Source of the DNA: Odontocerum albicorne
Lineage: Eukaryota > Arthropoda > Insecta > Trichoptera > Odontoceridae
DNA length: 64,000 nt
Direction of reading: 5' to 3'
NCBI GenBank assembly: GCA_949825065.1
Contig: OX463855.1
Location: 37,954,301 to 38,018,300 of the forward strand
Position 1 is the stretch's first letter. Every line of letters begins with the position of its first letter. The translations under genes and the position numbers were made by a program. The notes below the pieces were generated by a model, which saw only the letters and a program-made list of their open reading frames with translations, ran no database searches and had not been told where the DNA came from. Positions 23,355 through 33,600 of this stretch are shown here, one piece after another.

Positions 23355-24435
23355 AAAACTTTGCCTCATCTACATTCTCTCGTGCATGCTCCACTGTTTC
23401 TTGCGTCATCTACATTCTGTCGTGCATGCTCCTCTGTTTCTTGCCTCATCTACATTCTCTCGTGCATGTTTCTCTGTTTCTTGCCTCATCTACATTATCT
23501 CGTGCATGCTCCTCTGTTTCTTGCCTTATCTACATTATGTCGTGCATGCTCCACTGTTTCTAGCCTCATCTACATTCTCTCGTGCATGCTCCTCTGTTTC
23601 TTGCCTCATCTACATTCTCTGGTGCATGTTTCTCTGTTTCTTGCCTCATCTACATTATCTCGTGCATGCTCCTCTGTTTCTTGCCTCGTCTACATTATCT
23701 CGTGCATGCTCCCCTGTTTTTGCCTCATCTACATTCTCTCGTGCATGCTTCTCTGTTTCTTGCCTCATCTACATTCTCTCGTGCATGTTTCTCTGTTTCT
23801 TGCCTCATCTACATTATCTCGTGCATGCTCCTCTGTTTCTTGCCTCATCTACATTATGTCGTGCATGCTCCACTGTTTCTAGCCTCATCTACATTCTCTC
23901 GTGCATGCTCCTCTGTTTCTTGCGTCATCTACATTATCTCGTGCATGCTCCTCTGTTTCTTGCCTCATCTACATTATCTCGTGCGTGCTCCTCTGTTTCT
24001 TGCCTCATCTACATTCTCTCGTGCATGTTTCTCTGTTTCTTGCCTCATCTACATTATCTCGTGCATGCTCCTCTGTTTCTTGCCTCGTCTACATTATCTC
24101 GTGCATGCTCCCCTGTTTTTGCCTCATCTACATTCTCTCGTGCATGCTCCTCTGTTTCTTGCCTCATCTACATTATCTCGTGCATGCTCCACTGTTTCTA
24201 GCCTCATCTACATTCTCTCGTGCATGCTCCTCTGTTTCTTGCCTCATCTACATTCTCTCGTGCATACTCCTCTGTTTCTTGCCCCATTTACATTCTCTCG
24301 TGCTTGCTCCTCTGTTTCTTGCTTCATCTACATTTTCTCATGCATGCTCTTCTGTTTCTTGCCTCATCAAAATACATTCTCTAGTGCATGCTCCTCTGTT
24401 TCTTGCCTCATTTACATTACCTCGTGCATGCTTCT
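23355..24435. repeat. 40-base minisatellite, about 27 copies, inside LINE A
   Basis: Units of 40 bases (a few of 39) contain CATCTACATTCTCTCGTGCA. Flanks (GGGGTAGGCAGAGG at 23317; the LINE A C-terminal region to about 24650) show that it expanded inside a minus-strand LINE A copy. Because 40 is not a multiple of three, an unbroken unit yields open frames in all three phases; these are artefacts. Confidence 0.9.
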
Positions 24436-25267
24436 CACACTTCTTACTTTACCTCAGTTAAAAGTTACTCCACTTACGAGTATATCCTTCAATATTTTCC
24501 CCAGCCTACCTTTTCCTAACATATCATTAATTACAGGTATTCATACACTCGTTTTGTAAGTTTTTCAGTACTCACTCTCTTGATATGTCCAAACCATCTA
24601 CGAGTAAATATCCCATTCTTGATTTTATAATATTTATAACATCCGAATCTAACAAATAATTGTCCCTTATCAGGTTATTACTCACTCTATCAAACAGTGT
24701 ATAAATTAATATTAGATATTCTTCGCAAACACGCATTGATACAGCATTTTTCTGCTGATATCTTCTTTAATGCTCATGCTTTACTTCCATACATCGAGGT
24801 GAGCACAAAACATGACTGTGTACCATATTTTTTTAAGATTATAACTGCTTCATTGGCAAATACAGGTTTAAGTGCACCATCGTGCAACAGGCTTCTCAAT
24901 ATCGTTTTTTTTAATAATTTAATATAAATCAGGCAAGGCTAACTCGCGACCCACGGGCTTTATGCAGCCAGCCAGAGTGTTTTATGCAGCCAGCCAGAGT
25001 GTTTTATGCGGCCCGTGAGCTGTTTTTTTATAAACCACGAAGGAAATTACAATAAAACATAGTTTTTTTTATAATAGCGACACACTCGAGATTTCCAACA
25101 AGAAAATGAAGATTTATGTCAAAATATACAAAATCTCATTTAAATGTGACCCAAAATGATACAATATTATATAACATATGGTATATAGACAAAAAAAATA
25201 CAAAATGGGTACTTAATTATTTTTTTACATGTAACAGGCATAAAAAATAATACTTATATTTATGTTC

Positions 25268-25495
25268 TTGTAATTTATTTTTATCAAACACTGTTTATTC
25301 CACTTTTATGTGACGGTATAATCCTACCGGTTTCAAGGCTTTCACCTAATCTTCAGGGGAGCACAAACAAGACTAAATGCTGTTCGAACTGGTACCGATA
25401 TACACGCTTCAACGGTTAAGGGGTGAGGGAGGCATGGGACGATTTCGAGACGAGATTTTTGGGATATAACTGTTCAACAGATGTTCGGATCGAAT
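25268..25495 (-). mobile_element. Penelope-like fragment nested in hAT
   Basis: Minus-strand terminal sequence plus the start of the endonuclease end; truncated at 25495 after GATGTTCGGATCG. Confidence 0.6.
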
Positions 25496-25599
25496 ATTTA
25501 TTTATTTTGGTATTTATAATATGACACTCATTTAATATGAATTGTATTTACCATATATTCAATAAAATAAATTATGTAAGAATTTGTCTACTCTCATGG

Positions 25600-25760
25600 T
25601 CATGGTCAAGTCGTTTGACTCTCGAACCAAAGGTTACGGGTTTGATTTTCGGAGGTGTCACATTTTTTTCCATTGTGATTCCGGGCTAGTAAGATCGAGT
25701 ATACTTAAAATATCTTTTGGTGGCGCTTTATAGCAGTTTGTAAGCAAGCTGAGTGTATAC
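25600..25760 (+). mobile_element. SINE-1 copy nested in hAT
   Basis: A-box-like TGGTCAAGTCG, B-box-like GGGTTTGATTTTC. The tail is degraded. Confidence 0.4.
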
Positions 25761-25985
25761 TTAATACAATGATCTTGGGATGATGATATTGATTGAGTCA
25801 CGAAAAAAATACAAAACAGTGTTATATAAATCAGAAATTGGGATACGATATCTCGTTTTCAGACATTCAAACTTTGATAAACCTATTAATAAAAATAATA
25901 CACCTGCGGCCCGCGAACCTTTATTAAAAACCGGTGTTGGCTCGCGGACCAAAAAGTTGACCACATCTGATATAAATACACATTC

Positions 25986-26153
25986 TTATTTGTTTTATCA
26001 AACACTGTTTATTCCACTTTTTTGTAACGGTATAAACCTACCGGTTTCAAGGCTTTCACCACATCATCAGGGGAGCACAAACAAGACTACAATTGATAAA
26101 ACAAATTACAATGTCTTTAAACCTCCACAATGTTAATGCCTTGACTATAAATA
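25986..26153 (-). mobile_element. Penelope-like terminus with 14-base duplication
   Basis: Short copy holding the terminal sequence in minus orientation joined directly to the plus-orientation end (ATTGATAAAACAAATTAC..). The 14-base duplication ATAAATACACATTC flanks it at 25972-25985 and 26154-26167. It landed on the edge of the hAT element, overlapping that element's target duplication. Confidence 0.8.
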
Positions 26154-26169
26154 ATAAATACACATTCAT

Positions 26170-26566
26170 ACCATCACAATATTTTCTAAAAGACTGAGCG
26201 CCGGACTTTCCTATCTCGACACACAAATATTTCACCTCTTCCACATCTGTACACCTTATAATACAACCTCTACGATTTATCCGACTTTTAGGATTTTTTC
26301 TTTCAAAAATTATTCACTTGATTCAACCATACTTTCCTTGGTCTCCCTCTATCACGCCTTTGCACTGTATTTTTGTTAGTATTTTTTCATTCATTCTTTC
26401 TACATGTCCAAACCCTCTCAGAGTACCCTTTTTTAGTTTACCCAATACGTCAGCCTTTAGTTCACATTCATTCCTAATAACGTCATTCCTTATTCTGTCA
26501 TAAATTGTCACCCCGTGTATCTTTTTCAGTACACGCATTTCTACAGCATTCCTTGGGTTTTTTATA
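26170..26566 (-). mobile_element. LINE A relic
   Basis: Minus-strand frame 26323-26538 reads IHGVTIYDRIRNDVIRNECE then GFGHVERMNEKIL, the clearest copy of the LINE A C-terminus. Confidence 0.65.
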
Positions 26567-27219
26567 TTAACCTTTCCCTTCCTGTGCTAAAAAAATCCGC
26601 CCGTTCCGGTGATGTGTATTCAATCCACATGTAAAAATGAGCGATTTAAAATCGAAAAATAAGAATATTCATTGCCAATCGCTTAAATTAATGGAATTTG
26701 AAGTCAAAAGTGATAATAATTCAAATGTAATTGCTGAAAACATGAAAAAAACATAGGCCGACGTTCACAAAACGGGCGAAGAGACCACCTAAAATGAATG
26801 CTTCAGAGCTATTGACGGGACGGAAACACTAACACTGTGTATGTTATACCTCAAAGGAAGAAACACAACTCCGAACTGAGATTATATTTCTTGCGTTTCC
26901 ATATACCGAAATAGAGTGAGAGTGGGACGTGGATAGCGTCGCTTCCTCACCCATAGCGGTTTTTAGAATGAATATACCTACGTCACACACTGGCACACGT
27001 TTGATTGTATCGGTGAATTTATTCTAGATTTTCACAAAATATCTCTGAGGTGGCCGATAAGTGCTAATTATTATTAAGATTATTTTTTTCATTCAATGCG
27101 TAAATGTATTACGGAGGAATACCTAAAATCTGAACCGAGTATTTATTATATTTATAGAGATATTAAAGTTTTTAGAAGCAATGTGTAATAGTTACACATC
27201 ACAGGGAAGGAAGGGTTAA
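26567..27219. mobile_element. piggyBac-like MITE, family 1, copy 1
   Basis: About 650 bases bounded by TTAA (26567-26570 and 27216-27219). Terminal inverted repeats are CCTTTCCCTTCCTGTG and the complement of CACAGGGAAGGAAGG. The TTAA target and C-rich ends fit the piggyBac superfamily. No transposase. Same family: 37053, 45109, 61642. Confidence 0.75.
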
Positions 27220-27537
27220 TAGTGCGTATTATCGATGTACACTTGTACCAGAATTTCTCTTGAAAATCATTATAAGAGTCAATCTTTATCATACGAAATG
27301 GTTATGAACTTTGTTTCCACTAGAATTCATTAATCATCGCCACTCAAGTAATTTTCATTCACGAAGTTATGAAATTCTCAATACATTCGTTTCAAATGAA
27401 AATTTAAAGTAATTTCTCATATTTAGAGAATTTTCTCTCAGTTTGATATATCATTATACCATTCTATTTGCTTGACAGAAAACAAAATTGTTTTTCACTA
27501 TTCCTTTAGTGCAAACTCATTTTACTGACAGTGCATG

Positions 27538-27695
27538 CTATTCCTTTACTTGCATCAGAATGATAAGGTATGTAGTGACAGTAGCTCCGATATGGTACAA
27601 TAAAGTAAAGTTTATGGGAAAACAGTTGTATGCTGAGAATTCTGGGGTTCTTCTTGAAGTCAGCTCAGACCAGAGGGCCAGTACTTCTCTATCGT
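27538..27695 (-). CDS. Gr-A exon 4 (C-terminus)
   Basis: Starts after TTTTTTTTTCACAG, phase 1. Encodes DDREVLALWSELTSRRTPEF, then the last membrane segment and TYLIILMQV, with the stop at 27540-27538. Confidence 0.85.
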
Positions 27696-30600
27696 CTGTG
27701 AAAAAAAAATATTGTTTGTAATTTTTATCTTCAAAAATGTTTTCATTAACATTAACACATTAATTACAAATATAATTTCTATCTTTAAAAATGTTTTACC
27801 TGAGCGGGAGATATTCAAGCGATGATTTTTTAATAATTTAACTAAGCGAGTGATGTTCAAGTGATGACTTCTAAATAGTTTTCCTGAGCAAGGGATGTTC
27901 AAGTGATGACTTCTAAATAGTTTTCCTGAGCAAGGGATGTTCAAGTCATGACTTGTAAATAATTTTCCTGAGCAAGGGATATTCAAGTGTTGACTAGTGG
28001 ATAATTTACTTGACTGGGTGCTGTTCAAAGTGTAAATAATTTAACTAAGTAAGTGTTGTTCAAGTGATGACTTGTTCAAGTCATGACTTCTAAATAGTTT
28101 TCCTGAGCAAGTGTTGTTCAAGTGATGACTTGTAAATAATTTTACTGAGCAAGGGATGTTCAAGTCGTGACTTCTAAATAGTTTCCTGAATATTCAAGTG
28201 TTGACTAGTGGACAATTTACTTGAGTGGGTGCTGTTCAAAGTGTAAATAATTTAACTTAGCAAGTGTTGTTCAAATGATGACTTGTAAATAATTTTCCTG
28301 AGCAAAGGATGTTCAAGTCATGACTTCTAAATAGTTTTCCTGAGCAAGTGTTGTTCAAGTGATGACATGTAAATACTTTTCCTGAGCAAGGGATGTTCAA
28401 GTCATAACTTCTAAATAATTTTCCTGAGCAAGTGTTGTTCAAGTGATGACTTGTAAATAATTTTCCTGAGCAAGTGTTGTTCAAATGATGACTTGTAAAT
28501 AATTTTCCTGAGCAAAGGATGTTCAAGTCATAACTTCTAAATAATTTTCCTGAGCAAGTGTTGTTCAAGTGATGACTTGTAAATAATTTTCCTGAGCAAG
28601 GGATGTTCAAATCATGACTTCTTAATAGTTTCCTGAATATTCAAGTGTTGACTAGTGGATAATTTACTTGAGTGGGTGCTGTTCAAAGTGTAAATAATTT
28701 AACTAAGCGAGCGTTGTTCAAGTGATGACTAGTAAATAATTTTCCTGAGCAAGGCATGTTCAAGTGATGACTTAACTTGAAAATCCCTTGCTCAGAAAAA
28801 ATATTTACTAGTGGATAATTTACTTGAGTGGGTGATGTTCAAAGTGTAAACAATTTAACTAAGCGAGCGTTGTTCAAGTGATGACTAGTAAATAATTTTC
28901 CTGAGCAAGGCATGTTCAAGTGATGACTTCACTTGAAAATCCCTTGCTCAGAAAAAATATTTACAAGTCATCACTTGAACATGCCTTGCTCAGGAAAATG
29001 ATTTACATGACTTGTAAATAATTTTCCTGAGCAAGGCATGTTCAAGTGATGACTTGTAAATAATTTTCCTGAGCAAGGGATGTTCAAGTGATGACTTGCA
29101 AATAATTTTCCTGAGCAGGGGATATTCAAGTGTTGACTAATGAAAAATTTACTTGAGTGGGTGTTGTTCAAAGTAATGATTTATGTACAATTTACCTGAG
29201 CGAGTGTTGTACAGTATGTGATCAAGAATTTTCGAGGTTTGGTTAGCTGCGGAGACCACCATTTCGCAGGAGGCAGTGATGCAAAACAGCATCATGATGT
29301 CGTAGAAGGCCAACAGGCACATGGCTAGTATCTTTGTAGTCGGGGTTTCATATGCCACCGCGCGAACCATTACAATACCCTGAAAAAGATTAAATTTATT
29401 GTTAACCAAATGTGATATCTAACCGGACATTTGAGAGGAAGATTCTGCGCAAAATATATGGCCCCATTTGCAATAACGGAGAATGGCGTATCAGGTATAA
29501 TCAGGAGCTGTACGGTCTGTATGGGGACCCTACCATAACACAAGAGATTTTAATTGGGAGACTCAGGTGGGCTGGACACGTGCAGCGAATGAGTGAGGAA
29601 GACATTCCGAGAAGGCTCTTGAATGGCACACCGGGGGGGTCGAAGAAAGCCAGGAAGGCCGAAGCTTCGATGGCTGGATGGTGTCAATAGGGATGCGCAG
29701 CTCATTGGCATCCAGAACTGGCGAACAGCAGCACAGGACCGCCAGTCATGGAGGCGTGCTTTAAAGGAGGCCAAGACCCGACCTGGGTTGTAGAGCCATT
29801 GTTGATTGATTGATTGATATCTAACCGAGATCTATTACAAAGGCCACGTTTGGTATTTAAATCTCTTAGCAGAATAACACTGATTCTTATATTTCATTTT
29901 GACTTGTGAAGTAAACGAAAGTCAATTGAACGAAACCTGAAATAAGTGACAGCTTTTTTTTTTAAATTGGAAAATATCCCATTGTAAGTAACAATGGAAT
30001 ACTTACGCACAACTTCTGCGTATATATTTTGCGCTTCATTTTCACTTCACGGCCACAGTATGTTTTATTACATTTTCGGCTTTACGTCATTAGGCAAATT
30101 ATTATTTATCATACATATAATATTGAGGCTTAATTGAATAATTGGTTTTATACCGTGAATCTGTTAGTAGTCTAGGTGTCAAATTTCCGGCTTATATGTA
30201 GAATCCATGATCCACATCAAATATTTGGTTGTTTTCAATCAAGTGGTTAACTAATTATTAATAAGTGCATGAATAATTCATACCATACACGATTTAAAAA
30301 AAAAATTTACTTTTCTGAACCATTATTTTCATATAAAACCAAGTTTTCATATAAAATATTCGCATTCATTTTATAAATCTAAAATATTCACAATATTATA
30401 AAATATTAATTCCTACTCCTATAAACACATTTTATACCAATTCACCAAATGATGTACTGTTTTAAACACAAAAGTACCGCCCTGACACATCAGCTGACAG
30501 CTGAATGTCAAAACTATAAAATTTTCACTCGCAACTATTATTTATTTAACAGTACATTAAGACTTGGATAAAAATAAAATACTTCAATTTTCTAATTTAA

Positions 30601-33600
30601 TTATTTCAGCGCACGCCTTGTTTTATTCACAAATGTGGAAAAAATAGTGCGACATCTTTTATTATAAATCAGAGTAATCTTAATTAGTATTGACAATTAT
30701 GTGGTATTTGAGTGATTTTTTTTCCAATTCGGACGAACTTCTGTATTTCGGATATATCTGGGCATTTATTTTTATAATTAACATTATTTAATCATGGCAA
30801 GTGTTCCTTCGAATAAATTATTACTAATACTAATTTCGAGATTTTTTAAGTTGTCCACCTGCAGAAGAAAACAAAGGTCTTTGAAACCAATAGAAGACTC
30901 GTAAAATAACAGTAATGAATACAAGCAATGATTATCATAGTATAAATAGGCCAAAACCCATACGATGGTTGTCGTCAAAGAAAGAATACGAGAATTGAAT
31001 TTTGAATACAAGAGAGCGAGAGAGGAATACTTGGATTCTCTCCGAAAATAATTCATAATTTGAATCTCGGTGTGTCCGTGATACTGAACGAATTTTAAAT
31101 ACCTAGCTAACAATTTTTGAACCGGTGTAAAAGGAGACGATGTATAAATGAAATACTCGTATATAAACAAATTTAATATTTATGAATATATATTTTCATA
31201 AATGTAGAATTGGTTTTACTGCCGTGAATATTTCACGGGTTGCAACTAGTATTATTTATTTTATTAAAAGGTCAATTAACATGGCCCCAAAATATGTACA
31301 AACATTTTTTTTAAGTTAGGATGCTTAAAAAAGGATGTTTGAATAAGTTAGAATGCTTAAAATAAGTTAGGATGCTTAAAAAAAGATGCTTGAATAAGTT
31401 AGAATGCTTAAAAAAAGGATGCTTGAATAAGTTAGAATGCTTAAAAAAGGATGCTTAAATAAGTAAGGATGCTTAAATAAGTTAGAATGCTTAAAAAAGG
31501 ATGCTTAAATAAGTTAGGATGCTTAAAAAAGGATGCTTGAATAAGTTAGAATGCTTAAAATAAGTTAGGATGCTTAAAAAAAGATGCTTGAATAAGTTAG
31601 AATGCTTAAAAAAAGGATGCTTGAATAAGTTAGAATGCTTAAAAAAGGATGCTTAAATAAGTAAGGATGCTTGAATAAGTTAGAATGCTTAAAAAAGGAT
31701 GCTTAAATAAGTTAGGATGCTTAAAAAAGGATGTTTAAATAAGTTAGGGTGCTTAAAAAACGATGCTTAAATAAGTAAGGATGCTTAAATAAGTTAGAAT
31801 GCTTAAAAAAGGATGCTTAAATAAGTTAGGATGCTTAAAAAAGGATGCTTGAATAAGTTAGAATGCTTAAAATAAGTTAGGATGCTTAAAAAAAGATGCT
31901 TGAATAAGTTAGAATGCTTAAAAAAAGGATGCTTGAATAAGTTAGAATGCTTAAAAAAGGATGCTTAAATAAGTAAGGATGCTTGAATAAGTTAGAATGC
32001 TTAAAAAAGGATGCTTAAATAAGTTAGGATGCTTAAAAAAGGATGTTTAAATAAGTTAGGGTGCTTAAAAAACGATGCTTAAATAAGTTACATACTTAAA
32101 AAAAATGTTGTCAACTTACATTTGTGCCAAAGCTATAACTTGTAGCGAAGTAAAGGGATCGAATCAACGATATGAGACTATTGAGAGTCATCAACAAATT
32201 CTGTAATTAAAAATATTATACAAATCATTCATCAATAATAATTTCCTCTCATTTATTTTTTAATCTTAAACTTTAAAAATCTAAATCCAAAACAATTTCA
32301 CAAAAAAAAAATCAAATAAAAACAGTCGTAAAATTAACTTTAATAATAATAATAAATGATAAATTAAATAACATCGTTCAGAGAGCAAACTCTCCTCAAA
32401 GGGCGCTCTTACTCGGAATTAGAACCCACTAATATTGACTGATTAAACGTATTAAAAATGAAAATGTATATTGTTTGAGTATAATGATAGGAAGGTAGTG
32501 ACTGAGGCCATTAGATTAGGTACTTCCCCGCATCTGCATATGTTCAGAAAAATATATTTGGTAAGAAAATCGCTGGAAACTAAATGAGAGAAGAACTACA
32601 TAGTAACCTTTGTAGATCTTCCGATATGTGGTAGTGACAGTTGTGTAGTATTTAAACAACGTCATAAATTTTAAAGAAACTCCCAAAAAGGTTTGACTAG
32701 AAGTACTTCTTCTGAATATACAATATCATCAAAACGCATAGACAAATAATCAAAATGTAGAAAACGGAAAACAATACAAAATATATTTTTATATCATCAT
32801 CATCATTGTCAACCAGGGTCGATCCACTGCTGGATGTAGGTCTTCCCAAGTTGACTCCAAATAGTTCGGTTTTTTGCTCGTTGATGCCATGTGATGCTGC
32901 CATGCTTCCTGATCTCATCCATCCAGCGTACCTTCGGCCTCCTTCTGGGTATCTTTATGCCTCTTGGGTACCATTGGATTATTTCGGATGCCCATCGGGA
33001 GTCTGACATTCTGGCTACGTGTCCTGCCCATTGCCACTTAATTTTCTTGCACACCTTCTAATCCGATCTCTAAGAGTTCTGCCTGCGACGGAGCGTAGGG
33101 CTCTCATTTCCGCCACTCTGTTTTTATTGTGGTTGTAGGGAATACCGTCGTCCCTAAATATTGTCAACACACACGGTCAACGACCGACGAAACGAACTTT
33201 GGATATGTCCAAAGTTCACATACCAGAACATTAATATGGTTTACCCGCAAATACTATTTACGTTGCATTCCACGGTAGAAAGAGAACACATCACGCCGTC
33301 TCACCGTTTCGCCAACAAATAGTCTACCCACTTTATTGTTCGCAACGTCTGCGACCACCTCTGCACGCACAGGAGTGAGATAAAAATATATTGCGGACGC
33401 ATTCACGCGCCCCGTTCTGAAATTGTATATATACCTACTTATCGATAAATAAAGATCACTTATTGTTAATCATTTGACCATTCATCGCTGTTTACTATTC
33501 ATTGATTATTCACTCTCACTTTCCGCATTGCTAATCGAGGTATTTTATTTTAAATACCAAACAATCATAATCATCACGACGTACCATTAAAGCATTCCGT

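Larger units (their letters stand above)
24930..25969. mobile_element. hAT-type element with 8-base duplication and nested insertions
   Basis: Ends CAGGCAAGGCTAACTCGC and GTTGACCACATCTG are flanked by the perfect 8-base duplication ATATAAAT at 24922-24929 and 25970-25977. CCCACGGGC and GCGGCCCGCG words near the ends are usual in this kind of hAT element. No transposase frame. A Penelope-like fragment (25268-25495) and a SINE-1 copy (about 25600-25760) are nested inside. Confidence 0.75.

Noticed and set aside
23355..24435. CRISPR-like regular repeats
   Set aside because: No unique spacers: units are directly adjacent and near-identical, and the organism is an insect.
23282..24559. Overlapping frames of up to 325 codons with repeated Cys-Leu-Ile-Tyr
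   Set aside because: Produced by the 40-base minisatellite, which lacks stops in all phases; no gene context or splice structure.
27488..27721. Plus-strand frame of 77 codons
   Set aside because: Antisense of Gr-A exon 4, which has a clear receptor motif and splice site.
27660..29171. Minus-strand frames of repeated HLNIPCSGKLFTS
   Set aside because: Artefacts of the 42-base minisatellite in Gr-A intron 3.
30784..31170. 128-codon minus-strand open frame in Gr-A intron 2
   Set aside because: It begins without an ATG, matches no family I recognise and is not needed by the receptor splice model. A hidden exon of another gene cannot be ruled out.
32806..33006. Plus-strand frame over LINE F
   Set aside because: Antisense of the LINE F reverse-transcriptase C-terminus at 32809-33054.
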